A stretch of 64,000 nt of DNA from Paraburkholderia flagellata (lineage in GTDB: Bacteria; Pseudomonadota; Gammaproteobacteria; Burkholderiales; Burkholderiaceae), in contig NZ_JAJEJT010000003.1 in assembly GCF_021390645.1 (NCBI RefSeq), forward strand, positions 496,001 to 560,000, given 5' to 3'. Shown piece by piece: positions 33,988 through 42,386 of this stretch (within the stretch, counting starts at the first letter, position 1; each line of letters starts with the position of its first letter). The notes beneath the pieces are model-generated. The model searched no databases, was not told the origin of the DNA, and saw only the letters and a list, made by a program, of their open reading frames with translations. Made by a program: the position numbers and the translations under genes.

Positions 33988-35058
33988 TCAGAACATGTGG
34001 CGCATGCCCACAGCGACGCCGGTCTGGTTGTTCTTGCCCGGCAGTTCGGTATATGCACCGCCCGAGACGTGGTTGTAGTCGACGGTACCGTAGACCTGCG
34101 TGGCCTTCGACAGCGAATACTCGGCAAGCAGCACGCCTGTATAACGCTCGCCGTTGTTGCCGGCGAAACCGTTGAGGTTGTGCATGTCGTCGTAGTAGAA
34201 CGCGCCCGTGAGCGCCAGCGCCGGCGTGGCCTGATAAGTCGCGCCCGTATAGAGCGTCATGTCGCGACGCTGGTTGGCGGAAAACGAGCCGGTTGCAACT
34301 GTGCGGCTCGGATCGTTGAGCGACTCGTCGACCGTCCCAGTGCCGTCTTGCCCACCCAGATACCCGGCGAACAACGTGGCCGGGCCGGCCGAATACTTCG
34401 CGCCGAGACCCCACATGCGCTGGATGTTGTTGCTGAGGTCGCGCGTTTCCTGATATGTACCGCCAAAGCTCGCCGGACCGAGGTCGTATGACGCGCGCAC
34501 ACTCCAGGACGAGTTCTTGCTCAGGCTGCCGGGTTGCTGGCCGAACCCGTAGGTCGCGCCGAGATGCAGGCCGCCGAACTGCCCCGCATAGGTCGCGGCG
34601 CTGTCGATACGGCCGACCGTCATGAAGAAGGGCCATGAGTTCGCGGTGTAGTTACCGACAGTCAAGGGATCGAAGTCGCCGAAGAAGTTGAATGCCTCCG
34701 TTCCCTGGCGGCCGAGCGTGAAGGTGCCGAGATTGCTGGACAAACCTACGTATGCATAGCGGCCGAAGAGCCGTCCCCCCTGATTGAGCTTGCCGGTTTG
34801 CGGATCGAAGCCGCTTTCGAGGCGGAACACTGCCTTTACCCCGCCACCCAAATCTTCGTCTCCCTTCAAACCCCAGCGGCTATTGGTGATCGCACCGTTG
34901 GTCAACTGCACCTGGTTGTCGTTTGCCGCATCCGAGTTATTCGTGAAGCGAATGCTCTGGTCCACGATGCCATACAGCGTAACGGAGCTTTGCGCGAAGG
35001 CAGTGCCCGTCAATCCGATCCCAAGGGTGGCTATCGCGGCGTGGAGTTTGCGTTGCAT
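33988..35058 (-). CDS. Outer-membrane porin, Porin_4 family
   Basis: This 356-residue porin has a signal peptide (MQRKLHAAIATLGIGLTGTAFA) cut before QSSVTLYGIVDQSIRF, and a barrel ending in GMRHMF with the terminal Phe. It lies 36 bp before the kynureninase-like gene and 91 bp after the aminotransferase gene on the same strand. A dedicated outer-membrane entry route appears built into the amino acid catabolic unit. The sequence differs clearly from the porins at 20476 and 50808 outside the conserved N-terminus, so these are not recent duplicates. Confidence 0.92.
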   Translation of the reverse strand: MQRKLHAAIATLGIGLTGTAFAQSSVTLYGIVDQSIRFTNNSDAANDNQVQLTNGAITNSRWGLKGDEDLGGGVKAVFRLESGFDPQTGKLNQGGRLFGRYAYVGLSSNLGTFTLGRQGTEAFNFFGDFDPLTVGNYTANSWPFFMTVGRIDSAATYAGQFGGLHLGATYGFGQQPGSLSKNSSWSVRASYDLGPASFGGTYQETRDLSNNIQRMWGLGAKYSAGPATLFAGYLGGQDGTGTVDESLNDPSRTVATGSFSANQRRDMTLYTGATYQATPALALTGAFYYDDMHNLNGFAGNNGERYTGVLLAEYSLSKATQVYGTVDYNHVSGGAYTELPGKNNQTGVAVGMRHMF

Positions 35059-35149
35059 GATTGGAGCTGTCTCTCTTCTTTGGGTGGAAAACTGCCCGGC
35101 GGCGATCGCCGAACGTCAATACGGCAAAGCTCCGGCGGCGCAGGCTGGT

Positions 35150-36319
35150 CTAGTGCCGGTCACGCAACAGTGGACTGAGTCGATCCAGGGCTTCGATCAG
35201 GCTGGCGTCGCTGCGCGCGTAGCACAGGCGGATCTGGTGCGCCGACTCCCGCCCGAACGCGATGCCCGGCGCAAGCCCTACGCCGGCTTCGTGCACGGCG
35301 CGCCGACAAAACTCGAGCGTGTCGGTGACACCATCGATACTGAACATGAGATAGAACGAAGCACTGGCGGGCACCACGTGCAGACCTTCGAAAGCGTGCA
35401 GACGATCGAGCGCGATCTGCCGGCCGCCGCGGCAGCGCGAGACGAACGCCTCGACGACTGCCTCGCCCTCGTTGAGTGCCGCTGCGGCCCCTGCCTGCAG
35501 AAACGCCTGGCCGCCGCTAGTGTTGAACTGGACCAGTTTCTCGAAGGTATCGAGCATCGAGCGCGGGTACACGAGCCAGCCCATGCGCCAGCCGGTCATG
35601 AGCCACGCTTTGGAAAAGCTGTTGATCACAAAAACCGGGTCTTCGGGCGAGGCAATTTCCAGCAGCGACGGCGCATAAGGGCGGTCATAGACAATGCGCT
35701 GGTACACCTCATCGGCAAGGATCGCGATACCGCGCGAACGCGCGAATTCGAGCAGTTGCCGCTGCTGGTCGCGTTCCATCATCCAGCCCGTCGGGTTGCC
35801 CGGTGAGGCGTAGTAGATTGCCTTCGTGCGTGTGTCGCAAGCGTCGATCAGCCGCTGCAGGTCTAGATGCCATCCATCATCGCTGTAGTCGAGCGGCACG
35901 CTACGAACATCGCCGCCGGCAATCGTGACGGCGCGCAGAATATTGGGCCACGACGGCGTCACGCACACGACGTTGTCGCCCGGCTCGACGATCGCTTGCG
36001 CGACAAGCATGACTGCATTCATGCCGCCGCACGTGACGGCGATTCGCTCGTCTTCGACGTGTATTCCGCACAACCGGTTGTAGTACGCGCGAATCGCGTC
36101 TCGCAGTTCAAGAATGCCGCGATTAGGCGAATAGAAGGTCTTTCCGGCTGCCAGCGCGCGGCTGGCCGCGTCACAAAACGCCTGCGGCGTCGGCAGGTCA
36201 CTCTCGCCCGCCCATAAACCTATGACGTCACCTCGGCCGATTCCCAAACGCCAGACGTCGATGATGGGCGAATCCGGCATCTCTGCGATCGTTCGTCTCG
36301 TGATATTCATCGCATCCAT
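35150..36319 (-). CDS. Class I/II PLP aminotransferase
   Basis: This is a fold-type I aminotransferase of about 389 residues. Motifs are YSPNRGILELRDAIRAYY, the YYASPGNPTGWMM substrate loop, DEVYQRIVYDRP, and the Schiff-base lysine in INSFSKAWLMTGWRMGW near residue 230. It resembles aspartate/aromatic aminotransferases, which would turn an imported amino acid into the 2-oxo acid used by the IOR. The frame is open to 36367, inside the upstream aldolase gene; ATG at 36319 (MDAMNIT) or 36310 (MNITRRT) is more likely. The gap to the aldolase stop is 11 bp, so the two are co-transcribed. Confidence 0.87.
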   Translation of the reverse strand: MDAMNITRRTIAEMPDSPIIDVWRLGIGRGDVIGLWAGESDLPTPQAFCDAASRALAAGKTFYSPNRGILELRDAIRAYYNRLCGIHVEDERIAVTCGGMNAVMLVAQAIVEPGDNVVCVTPSWPNILRAVTIAGGDVRSVPLDYSDDGWHLDLQRLIDACDTRTKAIYYASPGNPTGWMMERDQQRQLLEFARSRGIAILADEVYQRIVYDRPYAPSLLEIASPEDPVFVINSFSKAWLMTGWRMGWLVYPRSMLDTFEKLVQFNTSGGQAFLQAGAAAALNEGEAVVEAFVSRCRGGRQIALDRLHAFEGLHVVPASASFYLMFSIDGVTDTLEFCRRAVHEAGVGLAPGIAFGRESAHQIRLCYARSDASLIEALDRLSPLLRDRH

Positions 36320-36330
36320 TTGAGGTCTGA

Positions 36331-37095
36331 TCAAAATGAAAGGCTTCGGTCGTGCAACGAACGGCACGCTTCTTCTCGCGTCGCAAGGAAACCTTCCTTG
36401 ACCACGTCAATGTCATTGGCGCACACGACTATCCGGTATCCGCTCTCGACCGCCTGATGTACTGCACGTGCGTTGCCAGTGAAGATGCCGCACGGCAAAC
36501 CATTTGCCGTGGCGGCACGCAGCACGCGCTCGCAGTCGCGGCTGATTACCTGGCTATCGCTGGTGCCGCGCGAAAAGGCAAGATCGCCAGTACCGATGAA
36601 CAGATAATCGACGCCCTCAATTGCGGCGATGTCTTCAACGTTTTCGACTCCCTCGGCCGTTTCGATCATCAGTCCAATGGCCACCTCGCGATCGGCGGCT
36701 CGCATCGCTTCGAGACCCGCCAGCAACGGCCGCACGCCGCCGGCAGAACGCCTTCCCATTGGCGGGTAACGGCCCGCGAGCACGGCCCTGCGCGCGTCGT
36801 CCGCGGTTTCAACGAGCGGCACCAGCACTGAAGCGGCGCCTGCGTCGAGCGCCTGCGCGATGGCGCTGTTCGAATTCTCCGCGCAGCGGGCAATCACCGG
36901 GAGCCGCGCACCAACAGCGCCAATTGCCGATTCAAGCGTGCCGCGTTCCCACAAGCCGTGCTGGAGATCGAGAACGAGGGCGCCAGGTTTCGCACGTGCG
37001 GCGAACTCCATCACCGGTACGCTCCCAAGCGCCAGCCAGATCAAATGAAGGGGCGCATCACAGGTCAGGAGCGGCTTCAGCGAGCGAAAGAGCAT
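36331..37095 (-). CDS. HpcH/HpaI-family aldolase
   Basis: This 254-residue class II pyruvate aldolase-like protein of the HpcH/HpaI/GarL family cleaves 4-hydroxy-2-oxo acids to pyruvate plus an aldehyde. Visible residues are the catalytic His in LVLDLQHGLWE, Arg in LPVIARCAENS, and the metal ligands Glu of LMIETAEGVENVED and Asp of FIGTGDLAF. ATG at 37095 is chosen because GGAGGAGG precedes it; the longer frame begins in the promoter region. It is the first gene of the eight-gene unit and is divergent from the GntR gene. Paired with an aminotransferase, it may cleave the oxo acid of a hydroxylated amino acid. Confidence 0.87.
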   Translation of the reverse strand: MLFRSLKPLLTCDAPLHLIWLALGSVPVMEFAARAKPGALVLDLQHGLWERGTLESAIGAVGARLPVIARCAENSNSAIAQALDAGAASVLVPLVETADDARRAVLAGRYPPMGRRSAGGVRPLLAGLEAMRAADREVAIGLMIETAEGVENVEDIAAIEGVDYLFIGTGDLAFSRGTSDSQVISRDCERVLRAATANGLPCGIFTGNARAVHQAVESGYRIVVCANDIDVVKEGFLATREEACRSLHDRSLSF

Positions 37096-37151
37096 TGATT
37101 TACGCCTCCTCCAGGGTTTTCCGCCACGTTGCGATTGTTCATACAATACAT

Positions 37152-37167
37152 AAACTGGATTCAGTTT
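37152..37167. promoter_or_regulatory. GntR operator candidate 1
   Basis: AAACTGGATTCAGTTT is a palindrome with 6-bp arms (AAACTG/CAGTTT) around GATT, 57 bp upstream of the aldolase start. Fourteen of its bases (with one flanking T) recur inverted at 37488-37501. Size and symmetry suit a FadR-type GntR dimer. Confidence 0.55.
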
Positions 37168-37487
37168 CTTGCGTGGAAAGAACATTACTGTGGATATATT
37201 TTGATGTCAACGAACTACACCCCGGCAATTCTGCCGACTCGTGGCAGAGCCTTGATCTACAACGGACTCGGGTTTTACCGGGCTGGGTTTTCACTGATGC
37301 AAAACGTCGCAATAACGGGGAAAACCGCTGGAAATCGCTCACAACACGTTGCCTCAACAACCATGATGAACCGGGTCCGGAGAAAGCCTTTCGAAACCCA
37401 TGTCGAAGCGCGGATTGAGGGCTGCCAGGCCTGCTCTCCTGCTGTCTTGACAATTCAGACCAGCGCAGCTGAGAATGAAAAAGAATT

Positions 37488-37501
37488 CTGAATCCAGTTT
37501 A
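37488..37501. promoter_or_regulatory. GntR operator candidate 2
   Basis: CTGAATCCAGTTTA is the exact reverse complement of TAAACTGGATTCAG at 37151-37164. It lies 13 bp upstream of the GntR start codon, where bound protein would block translation initiation or early transcription, as in autorepression. Confidence 0.55.
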
Positions 37502-37514
37502 CGAAACGGCCATC

Positions 37515-38210
37515 ATGACGACACTGGTTGAAAAGATTGCAAAAGCGCCCACCAGAACTGCGCTCAAACAGACGACGCTGACTGAGACGATCTACCAGGA
37601 GGTCCGCGCCCGACTGCAGCGCGGAGATATTGGGACGACCGAGCGCATTCTCGACTATGAAATTGCCGACGAATTCGGCTGCACGCGCATGCCCGTTCGC
37701 CAGGCGCTTGTCCGACTGGTCAACGAGGGATACCTGGTCGGCACAACGCGCGGCTTTGTCATGCCCAGACTCACGAACGACGACGTTCATGAGATTTTTG
37801 AAGTCCGCAGACTGCTCGAACCGAGCGCGGCTGCTGGCGCAACGACAGCGCTAACGGACGAACAGCACGCCGCGTTGAAGCGTGCCTACCAGAAAGCCGT
37901 GCGAGCTTGCGAAAAGCAGGACCGCGCTGCGATGATTACCGCCAACGTGGAATTTCGCGATGTTTGGCTCTCGGCCGTACAGAACCGTCGGCTGCAGGAC
38001 ACGATCAGACGTTTTGCGGAACACGCGCAACAAGTCAGATCGCTCACGCTGACCGACGCGTCAACCCAGAAGATCGCATTGGCCGGACTGCATGACTTGC
38101 TGGAAAGCTTCCTCGCGCGCGATTCGAAGCGTGCAAGAACCATCATGCTCGAATTCATTCTCAACGCTGAGCAGCGCTATTTCGTCCTGGTGGACGGCCA
38201 GGACCAGTGA
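37515..38210 (+). CDS. GntR-family regulator with FCD domain, copy 2
   Basis: This 231-residue FadR-type regulator has a winged helix at about residues 18-80 (TTLTETIYQEVRARLQRGDIG, EIADEFGCTRMPVRQALVRL) and a helical FCD domain at about 85-215. It is a clear paralogue of the protein encoded at 23373-24065. It is divergent from the eight-gene aldolase/IOR unit and has a matching 14-bp motif in each promoter, so it most likely represses that unit and itself. The effector is probably an amino- or oxo-acid intermediate. The FCD ligand cannot be read from the sequence. Confidence 0.9.
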   Translation: MTTLVEKIAKAPTRTALKQTTLTETIYQEVRARLQRGDIGTTERILDYEIADEFGCTRMPVRQALVRLVNEGYLVGTTRGFVMPRLTNDDVHEIFEVRRLLEPSAAAGATTALTDEQHAALKRAYQKAVRACEKQDRAAMITANVEFRDVWLSAVQNRRLQDTIRRFAEHAQQVRSLTLTDASTQKIALAGLHDLLESFLARDSKRARTIMLEFILNAEQRYFVLVDGQDQ

Positions 38211-38333
38211 TCAGAATAAGGCGCGCATCCACTTTATCCGGCCGCATTCCCACCGCGATGGGGGCCGTCCGTCCGCGTGGCCTCTTTATGACAGGACAAC
38301 TAAAGATGGAGCGCTCATTGGCGAACTTAAGCT

Positions 38334-38954
38334 ATGAATAAGGCGATCCTGGAACAAGGAACCTGGTGGCGAACGGGATTCGAAACAGCTTTCGTGATAC
38401 TCGGCTCGGCCGTTATCGCCCTGAACTACTACGTGTTGCTGCAGCCGAACCAGATTCTGCCTCCCGGTCTCGGCGGTCTGCTGGCGTTCGCGTCGCGTCA
38501 ATTTGCCCTTCCATTCGACATTGTCTATTTCGCGGTCAATATCCCTCTGTTTCTGGTTGGATTCCGCGTAGTCGGCTTACGTTTCCTGATGCTGAGCCTG
38601 GCAGGAACCCTGGCCATGTCAGTTTTTCTCAAGCTGTTCAGCGCGGTGCCGGGCATTCATGGGCTCGTGCTCGGAACCTTGGTCGGCGGCTTGTTGAACG
38701 GGGCCGCCATCGCCGTCATTCTGATGTGCCGGGGATCCACTGGCGGAATGGATATCGTCTGCGTGGTGCTATCTCGTAGGTACCCACGTTTTAGCATTGG
38801 CCAGTTTTCATTTCTCTTGAACACGTCTGTGATCCTGATTTCCGGGGCATTTCTTGGCTGGGCAAGTATGCTGGCCACCCTGATCGCGATCTTCCTCGCA
38901 GGCAAGGGGGTCGATTGGGTGATGGCTATGGGAAGGCCGCTGGCAGCCCGGTGA
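38334..38954 (+). CDS. YitT-family membrane protein
   Basis: This 206-residue integral membrane protein has about five or six hydrophobic segments and the YitT/DUF161 core (ALNYYVLLQPNQILPPGLGGLL, ILMCRGSTGGMDIVCVVLSRRY). YitT proteins are widespread, probably transporters, without established substrates. The C-terminal DUF2179 regulatory domain of many Gram-positive homologues is absent, so this is the short form. It follows the GntR gene by 123 bp on the same strand. The ATG at 38334 lacks an obvious ribosome site. Its relation to the adjacent catabolic unit is unclear. Confidence 0.85.
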   Translation: MNKAILEQGTWWRTGFETAFVILGSAVIALNYYVLLQPNQILPPGLGGLLAFASRQFALPFDIVYFAVNIPLFLVGFRVVGLRFLMLSLAGTLAMSVFLKLFSAVPGIHGLVLGTLVGGLLNGAAIAVILMCRGSTGGMDIVCVVLSRRYPRFSIGQFSFLLNTSVILISGAFLGWASMLATLIAIFLAGKGVDWVMAMGRPLAAR

Positions 38955-39604
38955 AAAAGCTGCGACCACGTGTGTCCAGCTTCGATTCCGTGAATGCTTC
39001 GCCTGCCCTCACACGCAACGCAAGGTTAGCGGGCACGCCACGGCAACCAGGACCAACCGCTCGTGCTTCACTCGTCATTCCGGATGCCCGGCAGCACATC
39101 GTGTGAACCGTTTTCAGTCAGAACAACGCGCTTCTTGCCGCGCCTGAAGGCTCGCAGGCAGATCGGTCATTTATGCCCGCGCTGATTTGATTGTGGACGA
39201 TCCCACGCTCGCCGCTCGACCGACAGGATTGCTCAGAAATCTGAAATCCGGTCTACCGACCTCCGAACGAGTGCGGAGGGTCGATGGACCAAACCGCTCC
39301 CGCGGCGGACCGACGCTCCTTCGTCCGAGTGTTTGCTGAACGCAGTAGGCACCCCACTCACCGAATCTCGAGGTTGCCAGAATGAGTCGACCTGTTCGCC
39401 CGCCCGGCACTGCGACATAGCAGATCGACTGGTTGCGCATCGGCGAGCCTGCTGGGCTGCATCTCGACACCGCTTTGATCGGTGTAGAGGACACATAAAG
39501 CGACGCCCCGCTCGAAAAAAATAGACGCCGTGCGGCGCGATCCGCGCGCGGCACGACGAGCGATGCTTCAACTGGCCTGACCTGCGCCATCTGCGCAACG
39601 TGCC
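38955..39604. other. 650-bp intergenic region, nothing confirmed
   Basis: This lies between the YitT gene and the 3' end of the CMD-family gene (convergent). A minus-strand open frame at 39171-39728 overlaps the CMD gene and is rich in Arg, Ser and Pro. A plus-strand stretch at about 39175-39340 also lacks any family match. I call no gene here. Confidence 0.4.
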
Positions 39605-40144
39605 TTAGGCCGGCAGCTTCGGTGCGGCAGGAAAATCGACCGGCACGCGGGTCACGCCATGGAGATAGTTGGTCACGACCTTGTCGCCAATCGCGACGAT
39701 CACGTCCACGAGGTTTTCGTTCGTCCACCCGGCGGCGAGGAACGCATCGACATGTGCCTGATCGGCATGACCACGGCGCACCGCAATGTCTTCCACGAGA
39801 ATCGCGAGCGCGTCCAGTTTCGGATCGAAGCTCGCGCGAGCGCCGCGAATCTCCAGAATCTGCTCATCCGAGAAGCCGTTCTTTTTGCCGATCATGGTGT
39901 GGGCGGCCAGACAGTATTCGCATTCGTTCACCTGGCTCACGACCAGGTTGACGACCTCCCGCGCCTTGCCCGTGATGCTGCTCTTCGCGTTCTGGAAGGT
40001 CAGATAGCTGCCAAGCGCATGCTCGGAATACGCGAACGTCGCATAGAGGTTCGGCACGACGCCGAGACCCGCCTTGAGCTTGTCGAAGATGGCCTGATTG
40101 GCGGGCGAGACGGTTTCGCGGGTGGGGACGTTGAACGTGCTCAT
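39605..40144 (-). CDS. Carboxymuconolactone decarboxylase/AhpD-family protein
   Basis: This 179-residue helical protein belongs to the CMD/AhpD family. It carries the redox motif ECEYCLAAHTMIGKKNGFS, in which Cys75, Cys78 and His82 match the CxxC-x3-H site of alkylhydroperoxidase AhpD. It likely reduces peroxides or acts as a disulfide reductase. The frame is open far upstream, but ATG at 40144 has AGGAG at the right distance and starts the conserved domain. It is divergent from the OYE/SDR/peroxiredoxin-like unit across about 290 bp, which fits joint control in an electrophile or oxidative stress response. Confidence 0.88.
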   Translation of the reverse strand: MSTFNVPTRETVSPANQAIFDKLKAGLGVVPNLYATFAYSEHALGSYLTFQNAKSSITGKAREVVNLVVSQVNECEYCLAAHTMIGKKNGFSDEQILEIRGARASFDPKLDALAILVEDIAVRRGHADQAHVDAFLAAGWTNENLVDVIVAIGDKVVTNYLHGVTRVPVDFPAAPKLPA

Positions 40145-40431
40145 TGAGTTTTCTCCTGATGGTAAGGGTGACGTGTCGACGATGCGTCGTTGACCGAAGT
40201 GGCGCTGTTTTGCGTTTGCGCTGCGGCGCCGCGGTGTGGATGAAATTTGGCGCAAGCGCTTCCAATCCGGTAGGCAGGCGCCGCACATATCAGCGATTCC
40301 TGGCGGGCATGACGGCGCGACCGAACACCCATGCCCTGGAGGAATGACTGCTATCGCCGCCGCCTGCCTTCCTGCCCGATGCGGTTGCCGCGAACATGGC
40401 GTCACCCCATTCCCTGAAGCAGGAGCGCCAA

Positions 40432-41580
40432 ATGAAGCTGTTCAGCCAAACCCGCGTCGGATCGCTCGCCCTCAAGCATCGCGTCGTACTCGCGCCGCTC
40501 ACGCGCATGAGAACCGAGCCCGGCAATGTGCCCGGTGATCTGATGGTCGAGTACTACGCCCAGCGGGCGTCCGAGGGCGGCCTGCTCATTACGGACGCAA
40601 CGGCGGTTACGCCACTCGGCATCGCGTACGTCGACGCACCGGGCATGTGGACGCGCGAACAGGTTGCCGGCTGGAAGCGCGTGGTGGAGGCCGTGCACGC
40701 GAAAGGCAGCCCGATCTTCGTCCAGCTGTGGCACGCGGGCCGCCAGGCGCATGCGGCCAACACGGGCGGCTTCACGCCGGTTGCACCCTCCGCGCTGCGC
40801 TCGCTCGAGCACGCTGCGATTCGCGACGGACAAGGCCAGATCGTCGAAGCCGAACTGCCGGTGCCGCGCGAACTCGCAACCGATGAAGTCGCCGCGATCG
40901 TCGAGCAGTTTCGCCAGAGCGCGGTACTCGCGAAGGAAGCGGGCTTCGACGGCGTCGAACTGCATGCCGCCAACGGTTACCTCTTCGAACAATTCCTGCT
41001 CGACGGCTCGAACCGTCGCACCGATGCGTATGGCGGATCGCTCGAAAACCGCGCGAAGTTTCTGTTCGATACGCTCGATGCAGTTGTCGGCGTCTGGGGC
41101 CCGGGCCGCGTCGCCGTGCGGCTTTCGCCGAGTGGCACCTACGGCACCATGTCGGATAGCGACCCGCACGCCACCTTCGGCTACGTCGCCGCGCGCCTGA
41201 ACGGCTACGCGCTTGCCTACGTGCACGTAATCGAGCCGCGCATCCGCGGCATTGACGAACGCGAGGCCGACGAGTCGGATGTCTCGTCGAAGGACATCCG
41301 CCGCTTTTACAAGGGCACGCTCGTGGCGGCCGGCGGCTTTACGCGCGACAGTGCTGAGCAGATTGTGCTCGACGGTCATGCCGACCTCGTCGCCTTCGGG
41401 CGGATGTTCCTCGCCAACCCGGACCTGCCCGAGCGCCTGCGCACGGGCATGCCGCTCAATCGCCATGACCGCTCGACGTTTTATGGCGGCGACGCTCGCG
41501 GCTATATCGACTATCCATTCGCGACGAGCCAGGTTTCGATGCGTCAGGCCGCCGAAGCCGCAACGGGAGAGCCGGCATGA
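40432..41580 (+). CDS. nemA: Old yellow enzyme-type alkene reductase
   Basis: This 382-residue FMN-dependent ene-reductase of the OYE family reduces activated C=C bonds, quinones or nitro compounds with NAD(P)H. Signatures are FVQLWHAGRQAH, the active-site pair in GVELHAANGYLFEQFL (His...Asn), SNRRTDAYGGSLENR and LVAFGRMFLANPDLPERL. ATG at 40432 has AGGAG 7 bases upstream; 12 further codons upstream are not needed. The stop overlaps the next gene as ATGA. The cluster with CMD and peroxiredoxin-like genes suggests detoxification of reactive electrophiles. The symbol is given at family level. Confidence 0.88.
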   Translation: MKLFSQTRVGSLALKHRVVLAPLTRMRTEPGNVPGDLMVEYYAQRASEGGLLITDATAVTPLGIAYVDAPGMWTREQVAGWKRVVEAVHAKGSPIFVQLWHAGRQAHAANTGGFTPVAPSALRSLEHAAIRDGQGQIVEAELPVPRELATDEVAAIVEQFRQSAVLAKEAGFDGVELHAANGYLFEQFLLDGSNRRTDAYGGSLENRAKFLFDTLDAVVGVWGPGRVAVRLSPSGTYGTMSDSDPHATFGYVAARLNGYALAYVHVIEPRIRGIDEREADESDVSSKDIRRFYKGTLVAAGGFTRDSAEQIVLDGHADLVAFGRMFLANPDLPERLRTGMPLNRHDRSTFYGGDARGYIDYPFATSQVSMRQAAEAATGEPA

Positions 41581-42293
41581 AAACCCGTACGTTTCTCGTG
41601 ACCGGCGCGACCAAAGGCATAGGGCTCGCGCTTTCGCGCCGGCTAACGGGGGCCGGTCATCACGTCGTGGGCCTCGCCCGCCACCGCGAGGACTTTCCCG
41701 GCAAGCTCGTGACGGTCGACCTGGCCGACCGCACGGCCACGGAAGACGTGCTCCGCGAGTTGTCCAGCGCTCACGCCTTCGACGGCCTCGTGAATAACGT
41801 CGGCCTCGTACGCCCGCAGGCAATCGGCGAAATCCGGCTGGACGATCTGGACAGCGTGCTCGCCGTCAACCTCCATCCCGCGCTGCAAGCCATGCAGGCC
41901 ATCCTGCCGGGCATGCGTTCACGCGGCTGGGGGCGGGTCGTGAACGTCGCGAGCCTCACCGTGCTCGGCGCAATCGAGAGAACCGCCTATGCCGCCGCCA
42001 AGGCTGCGCTCGTGAGTTTCGCGCGCTCATGGGCGCTCGAACTCGCCGCGACCGGCATCACGGTGAACGCCGTGGCGCCGGGCCCTACGGAAACCGAACT
42101 CTTTCGCGCCAACAACCCGCCGGGAAGTACGGGCGAACAGCGCTATCTCTCGGGCGTGCCGATGCAGCGCTTCGGCACGCCGGACGAAATCGCCGCCGCC
42201 ATCGCGTTCCTGCTTTCCGGGGACGCAGGATTCATCACCGGCCAGACGCTCTTTGTCGACGGCGGCGCATCCATCGGCCGGGCGTCGATGTAA
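41577..42293 (+). CDS. SDR-family oxidoreductase
   Basis: This 238-residue classical short-chain dehydrogenase/reductase has the cofactor motif VTGATKGIGLALSRR at the N-terminus, the structural NNVG motif (normally NNAG), and the catalytic Ser, Tyr, Lys of VASLTVLGAIERTAYAAAK. It would reduce or oxidise a carbonyl/alcohol with NAD(P)H. It overlaps the OYE stop by 4 bp and precedes the peroxiredoxin-like gene by about 93 bp. An OYE-SDR pair could reduce an enone to a saturated alcohol in two steps, which is inference. Confidence 0.88.
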   Translation: MKTRTFLVTGATKGIGLALSRRLTGAGHHVVGLARHREDFPGKLVTVDLADRTATEDVLRELSSAHAFDGLVNNVGLVRPQAIGEIRLDDLDSVLAVNLHPALQAMQAILPGMRSRGWGRVVNVASLTVLGAIERTAYAAAKAALVSFARSWALELAATGITVNAVAPGPTETELFRANNPPGSTGEQRYLSGVPMQRFGTPDEIAAAIAFLLSGDAGFITGQTLFVDGGASIGRASM

Positions 42294-42386
42294 TCCGTTG
42301 CTGCCGAAACGCCCCCACGCGTTGAGTCGCGTGGAGGGCCGCACTTCACCCCTCGTCCCATGTTCAACCGTTCATTGGAGGTCATC

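Larger units (their letters stand above)
37096..37514. promoter_or_regulatory. Divergent promoter region between aldolase and GntR genes
   Basis: This 419-bp stretch separates the divergent HpcH/HpaI and GntR genes. It contains the motif pair described at 37152 and 37488. A plus-strand open frame (from 37204, starting MSTNYTPAILPTRG) shows no recognisable family and is probably not a gene. Confidence 0.5.

Noticed and set aside
32794..34491. 565-codon plus-strand open frame
   Set aside because: It is antisense to the class V enzyme and porin genes, which have clear family signatures; high GC leaves shadow frames open.
37204..37491. 95-codon plus-strand frame in the aldolase/GntR promoter region
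   Set aside because: It spans the candidate operator region and shows no family or ribosome site.
39171..39728. 185-codon minus-strand open frame
   Set aside because: It overlaps the CMD gene end, and its composition is that of non-coding GC-rich DNA.
40402..41823. 473-codon minus-strand open frame
   Set aside because: It is antisense to the OYE and SDR genes and is a shadow.
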